The position numbers and the translations under genes were made by a program. A stretch of DNA of 64,000 nucleotides from Microbacterium sp. MPKO10 (GTDB lineage: Bacteria; Actinomycetota; Actinomycetes; Actinomycetales; Microbacteriaceae), in assembly GCF_026107415.2 (NCBI RefSeq), contig NZ_JAPCHX010000004.1, positions 310,001 through 374,000 on the forward strand, written 5' to 3'. Within the stretch, counting starts at the first letter, position 1; each line of letters starts with the position of its first letter. Below, in pieces: positions 18,157 to 28,042 of this stretch. Below the pieces are notes generated by a model. It did not search any database, was not told where the DNA came from, and saw only the letters and a program-made list of their open reading frames with translations.

Positions 18157-18212
18157 CACGGCACTGTGAGTGTCGATCCCCGTGATGTCAGACCGAAAGG
18201 ACCGCTGCGACC

Positions 18213-18881
18213 ATGCGCGATGTTTTTCAACAGGAGCTCCGCGAGCTTCAAGAGCGCCTCGTCGCGATTGCCGAGCTCGTCGAGGTATCCATCACGAATG
18301 CGGCGACCGCGTTCGCTCAGACCGATGTGGCCGTCGCCGAAGACGTCATCGAAAATGACAACCGCATCGACGAGAGCGCGCTCGAACTCGACGAACTCGC
18401 CATCAACATACTGGCGTTGCAGCAGCCCGTTGCCCGCGACCTGCGCATCGTCGTGAGCGCTCTGCGGATCAGCTCGTCACTCGAGCGCATGGGCGACATG
18501 GCCGAACACATCGCGCAGCTGGCGCGGTATCGGTTCCCCGAGCGTGCCATTCCCAAGGGTCTCAAGTCGACGTTCATCGAGATGGGCCGACTCGACGTCG
18601 AGATCGCCGGCAAGCTCGTCACACTGCTGAAGACGCAGGATCCACTGATCGCCAACGAGATTCGCGATGAGGACGACCGCGTCGATGAGCTGCATGCGAG
18701 TGTTTTCGACAAGCTTCTGAGCGAGCGGTGGACGGGTGAGACCGGAGCGACGGTCGACGCCACCCTCGCGTCGCGCTATCACGAGCGGTTCGCCGACCAC
18801 GCCGTCTCAATCGCGAAGAAGGTTCAGTACCTCGCTACCGGTGACTGGAGCGGCGCAGAAGACACCGAGACCAGCGACTGA
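18213..18881 (+). CDS. phoU: Phosphate signalling protein PhoU
   Basis: A 222-residue cytoplasmic protein of two three-helix PhoU repeats (about 10-105 and 115-210) with the acidic metal-binding patches ENDNRIDESALELDE and IRDEDDRVDELH. PhoU links the Pst transporter to the SenX3 kinase and keeps the phosphate regulon off when phosphate is plentiful. The ATG at 18213 matches the family start. A strong hairpin ends the gene. Confidence 0.95.
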   Translation: MRDVFQQELRELQERLVAIAELVEVSITNAATAFAQTDVAVAEDVIENDNRIDESALELDELAINILALQQPVARDLRIVVSALRISSSLERMGDMAEHIAQLARYRFPERAIPKGLKSTFIEMGRLDVEIAGKLVTLLKTQDPLIANEIRDEDDRVDELHASVFDKLLSERWTGETGATVDATLASRYHERFADHAVSIAKKVQYLATGDWSGAEDTETSD

Positions 18882-18894
18882 CGCGCATCTCCGC

Positions 18895-18934
18895 ATGCGT
18901 GAGGGCGGTGCCTCCAGGCACCGCCCTCACGCAT
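18895..18934. terminator. Bidirectional terminator between phoU and gpmA
   Basis: A stem of about 18 bp (18895-18913 with 18916-18934) with a tiny loop lies between two convergent genes. Confidence 0.85.
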
Positions 18935-18949
18935 TCCGTCGCGTTGTTC

Positions 18950-19699
18950 CTACTTCTTACCTTGCGACGCGACAGCGGCAGCTCCGGCTGCGGCGGCCTC
19001 AGGGTCGAGGTAGTACGCCGGCTCGACCGGTGAGAAGCTCTCGTCGAGACGGTACACGAGCGGGATGCCCGTCGGGATATTGAGACCGGCAATTTCGTCG
19101 TCGCTGATACCGTCGAGATGCTTCACGAGGGCACGAAGTGAATTGCCGTGCGCCGTCACGAGCACCGTCTTAGCCGCCGCGAGGTCGACGGTGATGTCAG
19201 ATTCCCAGTACGGCAGGAAGCGCTCGATGACGTCTTTCAGGCATTCGGTCGCGGGGATGTCGCCGTCAATTCCGACGTAGCGCTCATCGTTCGCCTGCGA
19301 ATAGTCGTCGTCTGCGGCGATCGGGGGCGGCGGAACGTCGAACGAGCGCCGCCAGGTCATGAACTGCTCTTCGCCGAATTCCTCGAGCGTCTGCGCCTTG
19401 TCCTTGCCCTGCAGCGCGCCATAATGACGTTCGTTGAGGCGCCATGAGCGCTTCACCGGCAGCCAGGCGCGGTCGGCGGTGTCCAGGGCGATGTTGGCGG
19501 TCTGGATGGCGCGCGTGAGGACCGAGGTGTACAGAACGTCGGGCGCGAGGCCGGATTCAGCGATCAGCTCTCCAGCGCGCGTCGCCTCGGCGACGCCCTG
19601 TTCACTGAGTCGAACATCGACCCAGCCTGTGAAGAGGTTCTTCTGGTTCCAGTCGCTGTTTCCGTGTCGAAGAAGGATGAGGGTGTAGGGATCAGACAT
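18950..19699 (-). CDS. gpmA: 2,3-bisphosphoglycerate-dependent phosphoglycerate mutase
   Basis: A 249-residue glycolytic enzyme interconverting 3- and 2-phosphoglycerate. The RHG motif with catalytic H12 is in [18 protein letters not shown], and [10 protein letters not shown] holds the second active-site histidine. Position near senX3-regX3 mirrors mycobacteria. The start at 19699 is chosen by homology; the frame is open 19 codons further. Confidence 0.96.
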   Translation of the reverse strand: MSDPYTLILLRHGNSDWNQKNLFTGWVDVRLSEQGVAEATRAGELIAESGLAPDVLYTSVLTRAIQTANIALDTADRAWLPVKRSWRLNERHYGALQGKDKAQTLEEFGEEQFMTWRRSFDVPPPPIAADDDYSQANDERYVGIDGDIPATECLKDVIERFLPYWESDITVDLAAAKTVLVTAHGNSLRALVKHLDGISDDEIAGLNIPTGIPLVYRLDESFSPVEPAYYLDPEAAAAGAAAVASQGKK

Positions 19700-19814
19700 G
19701 CTTCCAGCATAGAGGCACCGGATGCTGCGTGCGCAGTCGCGCGTCGGCGCAGACATCTGTCAGCGAATGCTCAAGTCCGCTCACGCTCGTGTCAGCACAG
19801 GCACGCGTCAGCCG

Positions 19815-20951
19815 TCAGCGCCCTGGGCGCGTCCTGGCCCCCAGCCGTGGCAGCCGCGGCACATCGGCCGTCGCCCCGGCACCGGGTGGAACGATGATCT
19901 CCTGTGCCGCGGCGATGCGCGTCTCGTCGTCAAGGACGATGAGCTCGAGATCTTCGGGAACCGCGCGTTTGATGACGGCGAGGGCCACGGGTCCGAGCTC
20001 GTGGTGCATGACAGCCGTCGTGATCTGCCCCACCTCACGCTCATCATCGCCCTTCGGCGCGAGAACGGCCGCGCCGTGCGCGGGAAGAACCGATTCACTG
20101 CCGTCGAGGTGCAGCATCACGAGGCGCCGCGGCGGACGCCCGAGGTTGTGGACCTTGGCGACGGTCTCCTGCCCGCGGTAACAGCCCTTGTGCAGGTGTA
20201 CGGCGGTGCGCAGCCAGTCGAGCTCGTGCGGAATGGTCTTCTCGTCGGCGTCCATCGCCTGACGGGGCCGCCACGCGGCCACACGCAGCGCCTCGGCTGC
20301 GAGCGATCCGGCGGCACGCAGCTCACCCGAGCGCACCCGTGCGGCCAGCGCGGGGAGCGCTGAGCGCTCCACGAGCACCTCGCTCCACCGCCAGTCGGCA
20401 CTCGGATGCTCCTCGTCGCTTGCGTACTGCCAGCCGCCGGGGAGGACGCTCCCCCACGGGTCGTCCCATCGCAGCGGAACGTCCGCCGGCGCCGCGGCGG
20501 GAAGCTCGGTGGTGTCTCCCACCACTCCGATACGCGCAAAGTCGGCCGTGCGATCCGTCACTTCGACGCGCAGCGTGAACACCATGCGCGAGAGCCAGTC
20601 GATGAGCGCTGAGGCGGACGTCGGCTCGGCCAGCAGCCACAGCGTCTCACCGTCGTCGATCACACCCACCGCGTGCTCGAGCCGCCCTTGCGGCCCGAGG
20701 AACAGTGCCTCGGTGCTGACCCCCGGGGCAAGGTCGGCGACGGCCTGGCTCGCGAGGGAGTTCACCCAGCTGCGTCGGTCTGGCCCCGTGATGGCGACCA
20801 CGGCGCGACTCGACAGGTCCACGATCGCATCGCCGCGCTCGAGGGCGCGCTGCTCGATGTTCGGGGATCCGTAGTGCGACGGAACGCCGTGATCGGCAGC
20901 ATCCGGTAGCTCGATGGCGCCAGGAAGATTCAGGAACGGTGATGTGCTCAT
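19815..20951 (-). CDS. ygfZ: YgfZ-type folate-binding protein
   Basis: A 378-residue protein of the GcvT/YgfZ fold. The diagnostic motif KGCYRGQE is at about residues 254-261. YgfZ proteins help assemble or repair certain iron-sulfur enzymes in a folate-dependent way. The start at 20951 lies five bases after the FABP gene stop, so it is the last gene of a tight four-gene operon. Confidence 0.92.
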   Translation of the reverse strand: MSTSPFLNLPGAIELPDAADHGVPSHYGSPNIEQRALERGDAIVDLSSRAVVAITGPDRRSWVNSLASQAVADLAPGVSTEALFLGPQGRLEHAVGVIDDGETLWLLAEPTSASALIDWLSRMVFTLRVEVTDRTADFARIGVVGDTTELPAAAPADVPLRWDDPWGSVLPGGWQYASDEEHPSADWRWSEVLVERSALPALAARVRSGELRAAGSLAAEALRVAAWRPRQAMDADEKTIPHELDWLRTAVHLHKGCYRGQETVAKVHNLGRPPRRLVMLHLDGSESVLPAHGAAVLAPKGDDEREVGQITTAVMHHELGPVALAVIKRAVPEDLELIVLDDETRIAAAQEIIVPPGAGATADVPRLPRLGARTRPGR

Positions 20952-20956
20952 CAGGA

Positions 20957-21562
20957 TCAGTCCACTTTCGCGAGGCGCGCCGAAGCGTGCGAACGCAGTT
21001 CTTGTCCGAGCGCGGCGATGTCCCAGGCCCACAGGAGGTGCCCGTCGACGAGCCCGTACATGCGGGTTGCGGCGCTATAGCTCTTGGCTCCTGCGCTGCG
21101 CATGACAGCATCCGTACCGATGTCGATGCGGGGGCCGTTCACCTCACCGAGATACAGCTCCGAGACGCCGTCGGGATGCACGAGAGAGACCTCGATCGGA
21201 AAGCCACCCGAGGGACGGCGCAGTTTCTCGACGGCCTCCACGTCCGTAGCGGGCACTGGTCCGCGCCCCGGCAGCATCCCCGGGCCGACATCCCCGTCTT
21301 CACGCGGACGTTCCAGGCGCCAATAGCCGGTCTCGGCCGTCAGCGGTTCGTCTGCGTGATCGTCATCGCCGACGAGCCACGAGAACGCCGAGTAGCTGAG
21401 ATAATTCAGCCCGTCATGGCTGAACGACACTCGCTGCCCAAATTCACGTGAGACCTTTTCGTCGCCGATCGGGTAGTCGATGACCCCGGTGCCTTCCCAG
21501 ACACCGATCAACCACGACAGCGGAACGATCTCAGACGGGAGATCGACCGGAATCTCACGCAT
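20957..21562 (-). CDS. FABP/nitrobindin-like beta-barrel protein
   Basis: A 201-residue protein of the actinobacterial FABP-like (heme-binding beta-barrel) family. The family motif GVWEGTG appears near residue 20, followed by beta-strand pairs and the closing segment [18 protein letters not shown]. Relatives bind heme or fatty-acid-like ligands, and the ligand here is unknown. It sits beside ygfZ in the operon, as in mycobacteria. The ribosome site before 21562 is weak; coupling to the short upstream gene may help. Confidence 0.88.
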   Translation of the reverse strand: MREIPVDLPSEIVPLSWLIGVWEGTGVIDYPIGDEKVSREFGQRVSFSHDGLNYLSYSAFSWLVGDDDHADEPLTAETGYWRLERPREDGDVGPGMLPGRGPVPATDVEAVEKLRRPSGGFPIEVSLVHPDGVSELYLGEVNGPRIDIGTDAVMRSAGAKSYSAATRMYGLVDGHLLWAWDIAALGQELRSHASARLAKVD

Positions 21563-21567
21563 CGGCA

Positions 21568-21681
21568 CTACCGCTGGCCGCGAAAGAGATTCCAGCACAC
21601 GACGCCGGCCGTCCACACGATGGCGAGGCTCGCCAATCCGAGCAGACCGACGAAGAACAGTTCAAGAGCTACGAGGTCCAT
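21568..21681 (-). CDS. Small single-pass membrane protein (37 aa)
   Basis: A 37-codon reading frame from ATG 21681 to TAG 21568 encodes [19 protein letters not shown] followed by a hydrophobic stretch and the basic end NLFRGQR. It is one transmembrane helix with positive residues at the C-terminus. It fits exactly between the upstream membrane protein (nine bases) and the FABP gene (five bases), and all four genes have similar tight spacing, which argues for a real gene. No Shine-Dalgarno site is evident; translational coupling is likely. Function unknown. Confidence 0.6.
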   Translation of the reverse strand: MDLVALELFFVGLLGLASLAIVWTAGVVCWNLFRGQR

Positions 21682-21690
21682 GACTCAAGT

Positions 21691-21984
21691 CTAGTAGGTC
21701 AGCAGCTCGCTGAGGCCTGCGACGCCCGCGACGACCGACACGATGATGGCGTTTCCCGCACAGAGAATGGCGACGCGGACAATGAATCCGTCTTTTTCAT
21801 GAACAGACAGCTCACGGACGAAGGCAGCAAGCACGCCGATCGCGCACGCAAGGGAGATCCAGGCGAAGCGCAAACCCTCGGGCGCCAGGAGCGCAGCGAG
21901 CACAGAGAGCACGAGCGTGAGCGACCACACGGCGACCTGGCCGACGAGTGCCGGGCTGCGCGCGAAAGCTGTCTGTTCGGTCAC
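21691..21984 (-). CDS. Small integral membrane protein (97 aa)
   Basis: A 97-residue protein starting at a GTG (21984) with about three transmembrane helices ([48 protein letters not shown]). It is the first gene of the operon that continues to ygfZ and is divergent from glnR. I do not recognise a named family; its function is unknown. Confidence 0.75.
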   Translation of the reverse strand: MTEQTAFARSPALVGQVAVWSLTLVLSVLAALLAPEGLRFAWISLACAIGVLAAFVRELSVHEKDGFIVRVAILCAGNAIIVSVVAGVAGLSELLTY

Positions 21985-22056
21985 GTGTCCATTGTGCCGT
22001 ACGTCACTGAGCGTGAGGCCCTCTACACTGGAAACACACACGGGAGGGTTTCCCTT

Positions 22057-22737
22057 TTGGCACACGTGATCGTTCTCACGCCCGACACCACGGGCGCTCT
22101 GCCCGCGCTCGATCTTCTCGCGCACTCGATCCGCCGCATCCCGGCGTCGCCTGCCGAGCTGGTGAACGCGCCTCCCGCCGACATCGTGATCGTGGACGGC
22201 CAGCACGATCTTGCGCAGGCGAAAGCCCTCTGTGCGATCCTGCGCAGCACAGGGCAGCCCTCCCCCGTTTTCGTGGCGCTGACCGAGGGAGGGCTCGCCG
22301 CGGTGTCGCATGAGTGGGGCATCTCCGATGTCGTGCTCACGACGGCAGGCCCCGCCGAGCTCGACGCGCGCATCCGCCTGGCCCTCGGCCGAACCGCGCC
22401 AGAGGAACAGACGACGATCATCTCGACGTCGGGACTGGTGATCGACGAGGCGAACTATTCGGCGCGCGTTCAGGGTCGCCCCCTCGACCTGACGTTCAAA
22501 GAGTTTGAGCTGCTGCGCTTCCTCGCGGCGAACCCGACGCGCGTCTTCACACGCGAACAGCTGCTCAGCGAGGTGTGGGGCTACGACTACTACGGGGGAA
22601 GCCGCACCGTCGACGTGCACGTGCGTCGGCTTCGTGCGAAGCTCGGCGACATGGAACAGCTCATCGGGACCGTGCGCAACGTCGGCTATCGATTCGCTGC
22701 GGCCGAGAAGGAGGAATCGGATGCTGCGGGAGACTGA
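22057..22737 (+). CDS. glnR: Orphan regulator GlnR (nitrogen control)
   Basis: A 226-residue OmpR-type regulator lacking a partner kinase. The receiver keeps an Asp (D47, [10 protein letters not shown]) but not the usual acidic pocket. The winged helix ([49 protein letters not shown]) is very close to mycobacterial GlnR, the master nitrogen regulator. The start is a TTG at 22057, chosen because GGGAGG lies nine bases upstream; no ATG is available. It overlaps mshD by 17 bases, the same glnR-mshD order as in mycobacteria. Confidence 0.93.
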   Translation: MAHVIVLTPDTTGALPALDLLAHSIRRIPASPAELVNAPPADIVIVDGQHDLAQAKALCAILRSTGQPSPVFVALTEGGLAAVSHEWGISDVVLTTAGPAELDARIRLALGRTAPEEQTTIISTSGLVIDEANYSARVQGRPLDLTFKEFELLRFLAANPTRVFTREQLLSEVWGYDYYGGSRTVDVHVRRLRAKLGDMEQLIGTVRNVGYRFAAAEKEESDAAGD

Positions 22738-23572
22738 CCTCACGGAACACGACGAGCGGCTCGGTGACATCATCGCCGCGGCGCGGGAGACTGATGGACA
22801 GCCCCCGTTCAGCGACCAGTCGATCGTCGAAGCCAGGGCAGGAGGCCGTCACGTCTTCGACGTCGTCGCTGCCGATGGCGCGGTGACGGGGGCCGCGATC
22901 GCACGCGATGCCGACCCTGCCGAGTTCGAGCTCGTCATCGCGCCGCAGCATCGCGGCCGCGGTCACGGCCGTGTCGCTCTCTCCGAGCTGCTGTCACGCT
23001 ACGACGGCGAGGTGCTGACGTGGGCGCACGGCGATCATCCGGCGGCGGCGCGGCTTGCAGCATCCGCTCGCCTGTCGCGCATTCGCACGCTGTACCAGCT
23101 GCGGATGCCGCTCGACGGAGTCTCTCGCGACGTCGCAACGTTCGACAGATTCGACGCCGACCGCGATGCCGACGGCTGGGTGGCGCTGAATGCGCGCGTA
23201 TTCGCTGATCATCCCGAACAGGGTCGGATCAGCCGCGCCGACTTGGATGCGCGCATGTCCGAACCGTGGTTCCGGGCTGAGGACATGCTCGTCGCGCGGT
23301 CGGATGCGGGAGAGCTCATCGGGTACAACTGGCTGAAGGTCACCGGCGACATCGGCGAGATCTACGTGCTCGGCGTCGACGGCTCAGCCGCGGGGCGCGG
23401 GCTTGGTCGTGCGCTGACGGAGGCGGGGCTGGCGCATCTGGCCGAGCGCGGATGCCGTCAGGCGGCGCTCTACGTCGACGACGACAACCCGCGCGCCGTG
23501 CACCTCTACCGTTCACTCGGGTTCGCCGATCACACCGTCGACGTGCAGTATCGCCGGGACGCGTCAGTGTAA
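22721..23572 (+). CDS. mshD: Mycothiol synthase MshD
   Basis: A 283-residue protein of two GNAT domains. The C-terminal one (about 140-283) has the acetyl-CoA loop in [19 protein letters not shown] and the family motif [19 protein letters not shown]. MshD acetylates Cys-GlcN-Ins in the last step of mycothiol synthesis. AAGGAGG at 22708 marks the start inside the glnR end. It shows that the organism makes mycothiol, consistent with an actinobacterium. Confidence 0.94.
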   Translation: MLRETDLTEHDERLGDIIAAARETDGQPPFSDQSIVEARAGGRHVFDVVAADGAVTGAAIARDADPAEFELVIAPQHRGRGHGRVALSELLSRYDGEVLTWAHGDHPAAARLAASARLSRIRTLYQLRMPLDGVSRDVATFDRFDADRDADGWVALNARVFADHPEQGRISRADLDARMSEPWFRAEDMLVARSDAGELIGYNWLKVTGDIGEIYVLGVDGSAAGRGLGRALTEAGLAHLAERGCRQAALYVDDDNPRAVHLYRSLGFADHTVDVQYRRDASV

Positions 23573-23623
23573 ATTCATCGCGGGTTCCTCGCACCAGCGC
23601 GACGACAATGCCAAGATAAGACA

Positions 23624-25798
23624 ATGGCACCGATGGATTTCGTCAATGACGCAGCGCTCGATCGGGACGACGACGATTTCGATCCGATGGTGGGCGATCA
23701 GGACGCCGGGCTGCCCGACGACCGGTATCTTGACCGGGAGATCAGTTGGCTCGCGTTCAATCAGCGTGTGCTCGAGCTCGCCGAGGACGAGACTCTGCCG
23801 CCGCTGGAGCGCGTCAACTTCCTCGCGATCTTTGCCAGCAACCTCGATGAGTTCTTCATGGTGCGCGTCGCCGGGCTCAGGCGGCGCATCGTCACGGGCC
23901 TTGCCGTGCCGACGAACGTGGGCAGATCGCCCAAGGACGTCCTCGATGAGATCTCGGTGCGCGCTCACGAGCTGCAGAAGCGGCACGCCGCCGTGTGGCA
24001 CGACACGATCGAGCCCGCGCTCGAGTCGGCGGGAATCAGCATCGTCGACTGGGAGAGCCTCGATGACAGCGACCATGAGTACCTGAGCGACTACTTCGCC
24101 GGGCAGATCTTTCCCGTGCTCATGCCGCTCGCGGTCGACCCGGCGCATCCGTTCCCGTATATCTCCGGACTCTCGTTGAATCTTTCTGTGCGCGTACGCA
24201 ACACCCGCACCGGGCGTCAGGAGTTCGCGCGCATCAAGGTGCCGCAGATGCTGCCGCGCTTCGTCCGCGTCGACCACCGCGAATCGGCGGAGCACATTCG
24301 CTACGTCGCCCTCGAAGACCTCATCTCGCAGCATCTCGACACCCTGTTCTCTGGCATGGAAGTCATCGACCATCACGTCTTCCGCGTGACGCGCAATGAA
24401 GATATCGAGATCGAGGAGGATGAGTCTGAGAACCTCATCCAGGCGTTGGAACGCGAACTGCTGCGCCGCCGCTTCGGACCGCCCATCCGGCTAGAGGTCA
24501 CGGATGACATGGACGATCAGACACTCGAGCTGCTCGTGCGCGAACTCGACATCACCGAGCAGGAGGTGTACCGGCTCCCCGGTCCGCTCGACCTCGGCGG
24601 ACTCTTCGAGGTCGCGAAGATCGACAGACCCGACCTCAAGTACTCCCCGCGCGTGCCCAACACGGCTGCAGACTTCAGACCGCCGGAGCCAAACGGCAAG
24701 GCCGACCTGTTCTCGGCGATCTCACGCCGCGATGTTCTGGTACATCACCCGTACGAGTCGTTCGCAACGAGCGTGCAGGAGTTTCTCGAGCAGGCAGCCG
24801 CCGACCCGAACGTGCTCGCCATCAAGCAGACGCTGTACCGCACGTCGGGTGATTCGCCGATCGTCGAGGCGCTCATCGACGCTGCCGAGGCGGGCAAGCA
24901 GGTTCTTGCGCTCGTCGAGATCAAGGCCCGTTTTGACGAGCAGAACAACATCGAATGGGCGCGCAAACTCGAGAAAGCCGGCGTGCACGTCGTCTATGGG
25001 CTCGTCGGGCTGAAAACGCACTGCAAGCTCGCGCTCGTCATCAGGCACGAGAACGGCAAGCTGCGGCACTACTCACACATCGGGACGGGTAACTACAATC
25101 CGAAGACCAGCCGCGTCTACGAGGACATCGGGCTGTTCACCGCCGATGACGAAGTCGGAATGGATCTCACCCGCCTGTTCAACGAGCTGTCCGGATACGC
25201 CATCGAGAAGAAGTTCAACCGGCTGCTCGTCGCTCCCCTTCACCTGCGCAAGGGCCTGCTGAAGCTGATCGACAAGGAGCGCCGCAACGCCGAGGCCGGC
25301 AAGCCGAGCGGAATCCGGATCAAAGTGAACTCCATCGTCGACGAGGCCATCATTGACGCGCTCTACCGGGCAAGCCAGGCCGGTGTTCCCGTGGATGTCT
25401 GGGTGCGCGGCATCTGCGGGCTCCGTCCCGGTCTGCCCGGAGCGAGCGAGACCATCCGCGTCCGTTCGATCGTCGGCCGCTACCTGGAGCACTCACGGGT
25501 CTTCTCGTTCGCCAACGCCGGGGATCCGATCACCTATATCGGCAGCGCCGACATGATGCACCGCAACCTCGATCGCCGTGTCGAAGTCCTCGTGCGTCTC
25601 ACCGAGCCGATGCACGTCGAGGAGATCGGGCGGATGCTGGATCGCGCCATGGATGACGGCACGTCGTCGTGGTGGCTGGAATCCGACGGGACGTGGACAC
25701 GTCACGCGTTCGACAAGGATGGCAATCCCCTGCGCAGCCTTCAAGACGACCTGATGGCCGCCGTGACGCGCAAGAAGCGATCGCGGAGCCGCCGATGA
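23624..25798 (+). CDS. ppk1: Polyphosphate kinase PPK1
   Basis: A 724-residue enzyme that builds inorganic polyphosphate from ATP. Family blocks include [31 protein letters not shown], the HxK motif in [21 protein letters not shown] and the second PLD-like region near [17 protein letters not shown] with [12 protein letters not shown]. It overlaps the Nudix gene stop-start (ATGA), as with ppk-mutT1 in mycobacteria. Near the phosphate uptake genes it links storage to supply. Confidence 0.97.
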   Translation: MAPMDFVNDAALDRDDDDFDPMVGDQDAGLPDDRYLDREISWLAFNQRVLELAEDETLPPLERVNFLAIFASNLDEFFMVRVAGLRRRIVTGLAVPTNVGRSPKDVLDEISVRAHELQKRHAAVWHDTIEPALESAGISIVDWESLDDSDHEYLSDYFAGQIFPVLMPLAVDPAHPFPYISGLSLNLSVRVRNTRTGRQEFARIKVPQMLPRFVRVDHRESAEHIRYVALEDLISQHLDTLFSGMEVIDHHVFRVTRNEDIEIEEDESENLIQALERELLRRRFGPPIRLEVTDDMDDQTLELLVRELDITEQEVYRLPGPLDLGGLFEVAKIDRPDLKYSPRVPNTAADFRPPEPNGKADLFSAISRRDVLVHHPYESFATSVQEFLEQAAADPNVLAIKQTLYRTSGDSPIVEALIDAAEAGKQVLALVEIKARFDEQNNIEWARKLEKAGVHVVYGLVGLKTHCKLALVIRHENGKLRHYSHIGTGNYNPKTSRVYEDIGLFTADDEVGMDLTRLFNELSGYAIEKKFNRLLVAPLHLRKGLLKLIDKERRNAEAGKPSGIRIKVNSIVDEAIIDALYRASQAGVPVDVWVRGICGLRPGLPGASETIRVRSIVGRYLEHSRVFSFANAGDPITYIGSADMMHRNLDRRVEVLVRLTEPMHVEEIGRMLDRAMDDGTSSWWLESDGTWTRHAFDKDGNPLRSLQDDLMAAVTRKKRSRSRR

Positions 25799-26736
25799 GT
25801 CATGAGAAGGCCGTCTACGCCGCCGGGGCAGTCTGCTGGCGTGAGATTGACGGTGAGATCCGGGTGCTCGTGATTCACCGCACGAAACAAGGCGATGTGA
25901 CTCTGCCGAAGGGCAAGGTCGACCCTGGCGAGTCGCTGCCGCAGACAGCAGTGCGCGAAGTGAAGGAGGAGACGGGGTTCACCGTCACCCTCGGCGTCCC
26001 CGTCGGCATCGCCCACTACACGCTGGGCTCCGGTCGCGCCAAGTACGTGCACTACTGGGCAGCATCGGTGACGGAGAAGGCCGTGCGCGAGTCGACGTTC
26101 GTGCCCAACGGCGAGGTCGCGGCACAGGAATGGGTGACGTTTGACCGGGCCCGACGATACCTCAGCTACGAGCAGGACGTCGATGTCGTCTCTCGTTTCG
26201 AAACGCTCGTCGACGAGGGCGTCACCGACACGTTCGCCCTGATCGTCCTGCGACATGCCAAGGCGACGTCTCCGAGCAATTGGTCGGGACCTGATGCCTC
26301 ACGCCCGCTCACCGAGAAGGGCGTGCGCCAGGCAGCATCCGATGTTCCGTCGCTGACGGCGTGGCACCCGCAGAAGATCATCACGAGTTCTGCCGTGCGC
26401 TGCGTGACGACGGTCGCCCCGCTCGCGGCGGCGACGGGAATCGAGCCCAAGCAGACTGGTGCTCTCAGCCAGGAATCGTGGGAGGACGGCTCCGGTGATG
26501 TGCGACGTATCGTCGGCAAGCGCATCCGTAAACGGAAAACGGCAGTGCTCTGCAGCCACGGCCCGGTCATTCCCGACATCATCCGCGAGATCGCCTTGGC
26601 GACGGGAACCGTCGATGGTTCGTACCTGCGCGACGCAGCGGCGCTGGGAACCGGCGAGTTCTCAGTCGTTCATCTGTCGGCAACCAATCCGGGCTCCGGC
26701 ATCGTCACCATTGAGACCCACTCGACGCGAGACTGA
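25795..26736 (+). CDS. mutT1: MutT1-type Nudix hydrolase with phosphatase domain
   Basis: A 313-residue two-domain protein. The N-terminal Nudix domain carries [20 protein letters not shown], followed by a histidine-phosphatase (SixA-like) domain starting [11 protein letters not shown]. Mycobacterial MutT1 has this layout and hydrolyses oxidised guanine nucleotides and diadenosine polyphosphates. It is coupled to ppk1 by a four-base overlap. Confidence 0.92.
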   Translation: MSHEKAVYAAGAVCWREIDGEIRVLVIHRTKQGDVTLPKGKVDPGESLPQTAVREVKEETGFTVTLGVPVGIAHYTLGSGRAKYVHYWAASVTEKAVRESTFVPNGEVAAQEWVTFDRARRYLSYEQDVDVVSRFETLVDEGVTDTFALIVLRHAKATSPSNWSGPDASRPLTEKGVRQAASDVPSLTAWHPQKIITSSAVRCVTTVAPLAAATGIEPKQTGALSQESWEDGSGDVRRIVGKRIRKRKTAVLCSHGPVIPDIIREIALATGTVDGSYLRDAAALGTGEFSVVHLSATNPGSGIVTIETHSTRD

Positions 26737-26749
26737 CCCGACTCCTGCC

Positions 26750-26793
26750 GTTCACCTGTCGTTTACCCCGCTGAGGGACGCTCGTCACACGAC
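26750..26793 (+). promoter_or_regulatory. PHO-box-like repeats upstream of pstS
   Basis: Direct 11-base units GTTCACCTGTC (26750) and GTTTACCCCGC (26761) lie head to tail, and a weaker in-phase unit CGTCACACGAC is at 26783. The pattern fits the GTTCACC-type PHO box. The site is about 70-115 bases before the pstS start, suitable for RegX3 activation under phosphate limitation. Confidence 0.7.
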
Positions 26794-26863
26794 CTGCTTA
26801 GCGTGACCCTCGGAAGGGCTGAAACGCCCAACCGGTCCTGTCATCAGCGAAAGGCTCAAATCT

Positions 26864-27955
26864 GTGAACATCAAGCGTTACGGCTTCCCGCTCGCCGTGG
26901 CCGCAGCCGCGTCACTCCTGCTCACGTCCTGTGCGGCGAACGAGAGCGCCGCGAGCGGCTCCGACTCGGACTCGTCGCTCTCGGGAACACTCATCGGCGG
27001 GGGCGCGTCGTCCCAGCAGGCGGCCCAGGAGGCATGGGTCGCCGCCTTCCAGGAGGCGAACCCCGATGTGACCGTCGAATACGCACCCGAGGGGTCGGGC
27101 GCAGGCCGTGAGAACTTTATGGCCGGAGCGAGCTCGTTCGCCGGCTCTGACGCAGCATTCACCTCAGACGAGATCTCGAGCGGCGAGTTCGCGTCATGCG
27201 CCGCCGATTCCAGCATCATCGAGATCCCGGCCTATATCTCCCCCATCGCCATCGTGTTCAACGTCGACGGCATCGACAGCCTGAACCTAGATGCGGCAAC
27301 GCTCGCGGGAATCTTCTCGGGAGAGATCACCACGTGGAACGACGAGGCGATCACGAGCCAGAACCCGGATGCCGATCTGCCCGATCAGGCGATCACTGCC
27401 GTTCACCGCTCGGACGAGTCGGGTACCACCGAGAACTTCACCGACTATCTCCACGCCGCCGCTGGGGACATCTGGGACTCCGAGGCCAGTGAGACGTGGC
27501 CCTATGATGGCGGCGAGGGCGCTCAAGGCACCTCGGGTGTCATCGACGCGGTCACCAACGGCACCGGCACCATCGGGTACGCAGACGCCTCTCGTGCGGG
27601 CGATCTCGGCACCGTAGCCGTCGGAGTCGGCGACGAATATGTGCCGTACTCGGCTGAGGCTGCTGCCGCGATCGTTGACGCGTCGCCGTTCGCCGAAGGC
27701 CGTGAAGACGGTGACCTCGCCATCGAGCTCGACCGCTCATCCACAGAGGCCGGTGTGTACCCGATCGTCCTGGTGAGTTACCTGATCGCCTGCAGCGAGT
27801 ACGAGGATGCCGAGGCGGCAGAACTGACCAAGGCATACCTCAGCTATGTGATCAGTGACGAGGGTCAGGCCGTTTCGGAGGAGGCCGCCGGAACCGCTCC
27901 GATCTCCAGCACCCTCTTCGACAAGGCATCAACCGCAGTCGAAGCCATTAAGTAA
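26864..27955 (+). CDS. pstS: Phosphate-binding lipoprotein PstS
   Basis: A 363-residue periplasmic-type binding protein tethered as a lipoprotein: signal peptide and lipobox LLLTSC with C23. The phosphate site signatures are GGGASSQQAAQEAW, EGSGAGRENFM and HRSDESGTTENFTDYL. GTG start at 26864. It is the first gene of pstSCAB, and a strong hairpin after it probably keeps its mRNA level above the membrane genes. Confidence 0.97.
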   Translation: MNIKRYGFPLAVAAAASLLLTSCAANESAASGSDSDSSLSGTLIGGGASSQQAAQEAWVAAFQEANPDVTVEYAPEGSGAGRENFMAGASSFAGSDAAFTSDEISSGEFASCAADSSIIEIPAYISPIAIVFNVDGIDSLNLDAATLAGIFSGEITTWNDEAITSQNPDADLPDQAITAVHRSDESGTTENFTDYLHAAAGDIWDSEASETWPYDGGEGAQGTSGVIDAVTNGTGTIGYADASRAGDLGTVAVGVGDEYVPYSAEAAAAIVDASPFAEGREDGDLAIELDRSSTEAGVYPIVLVSYLIACSEYEDAEAAELTKAYLSYVISDEGQAVSEEAAGTAPISSTLFDKASTAVEAIK

Positions 27956-27963
27956 CTCTGAGC

Positions 27964-28000
27964 GAGTGGCCCGGCGCCGACACAGCGCGCCGGGCCACTC
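27964..28000 (+). terminator. Intercistronic hairpin pstS-pstC
   Basis: A perfect 13-bp stem (27964-27976 with 27988-28000) has no U-tract. It is more likely a stabiliser or attenuator that keeps pstS expression above pstC than a full terminator. Confidence 0.65.
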
Positions 28001-28042
28001 TCCAGCCCCGCCCTCACCCGACCACACAGGACACGACATCGA

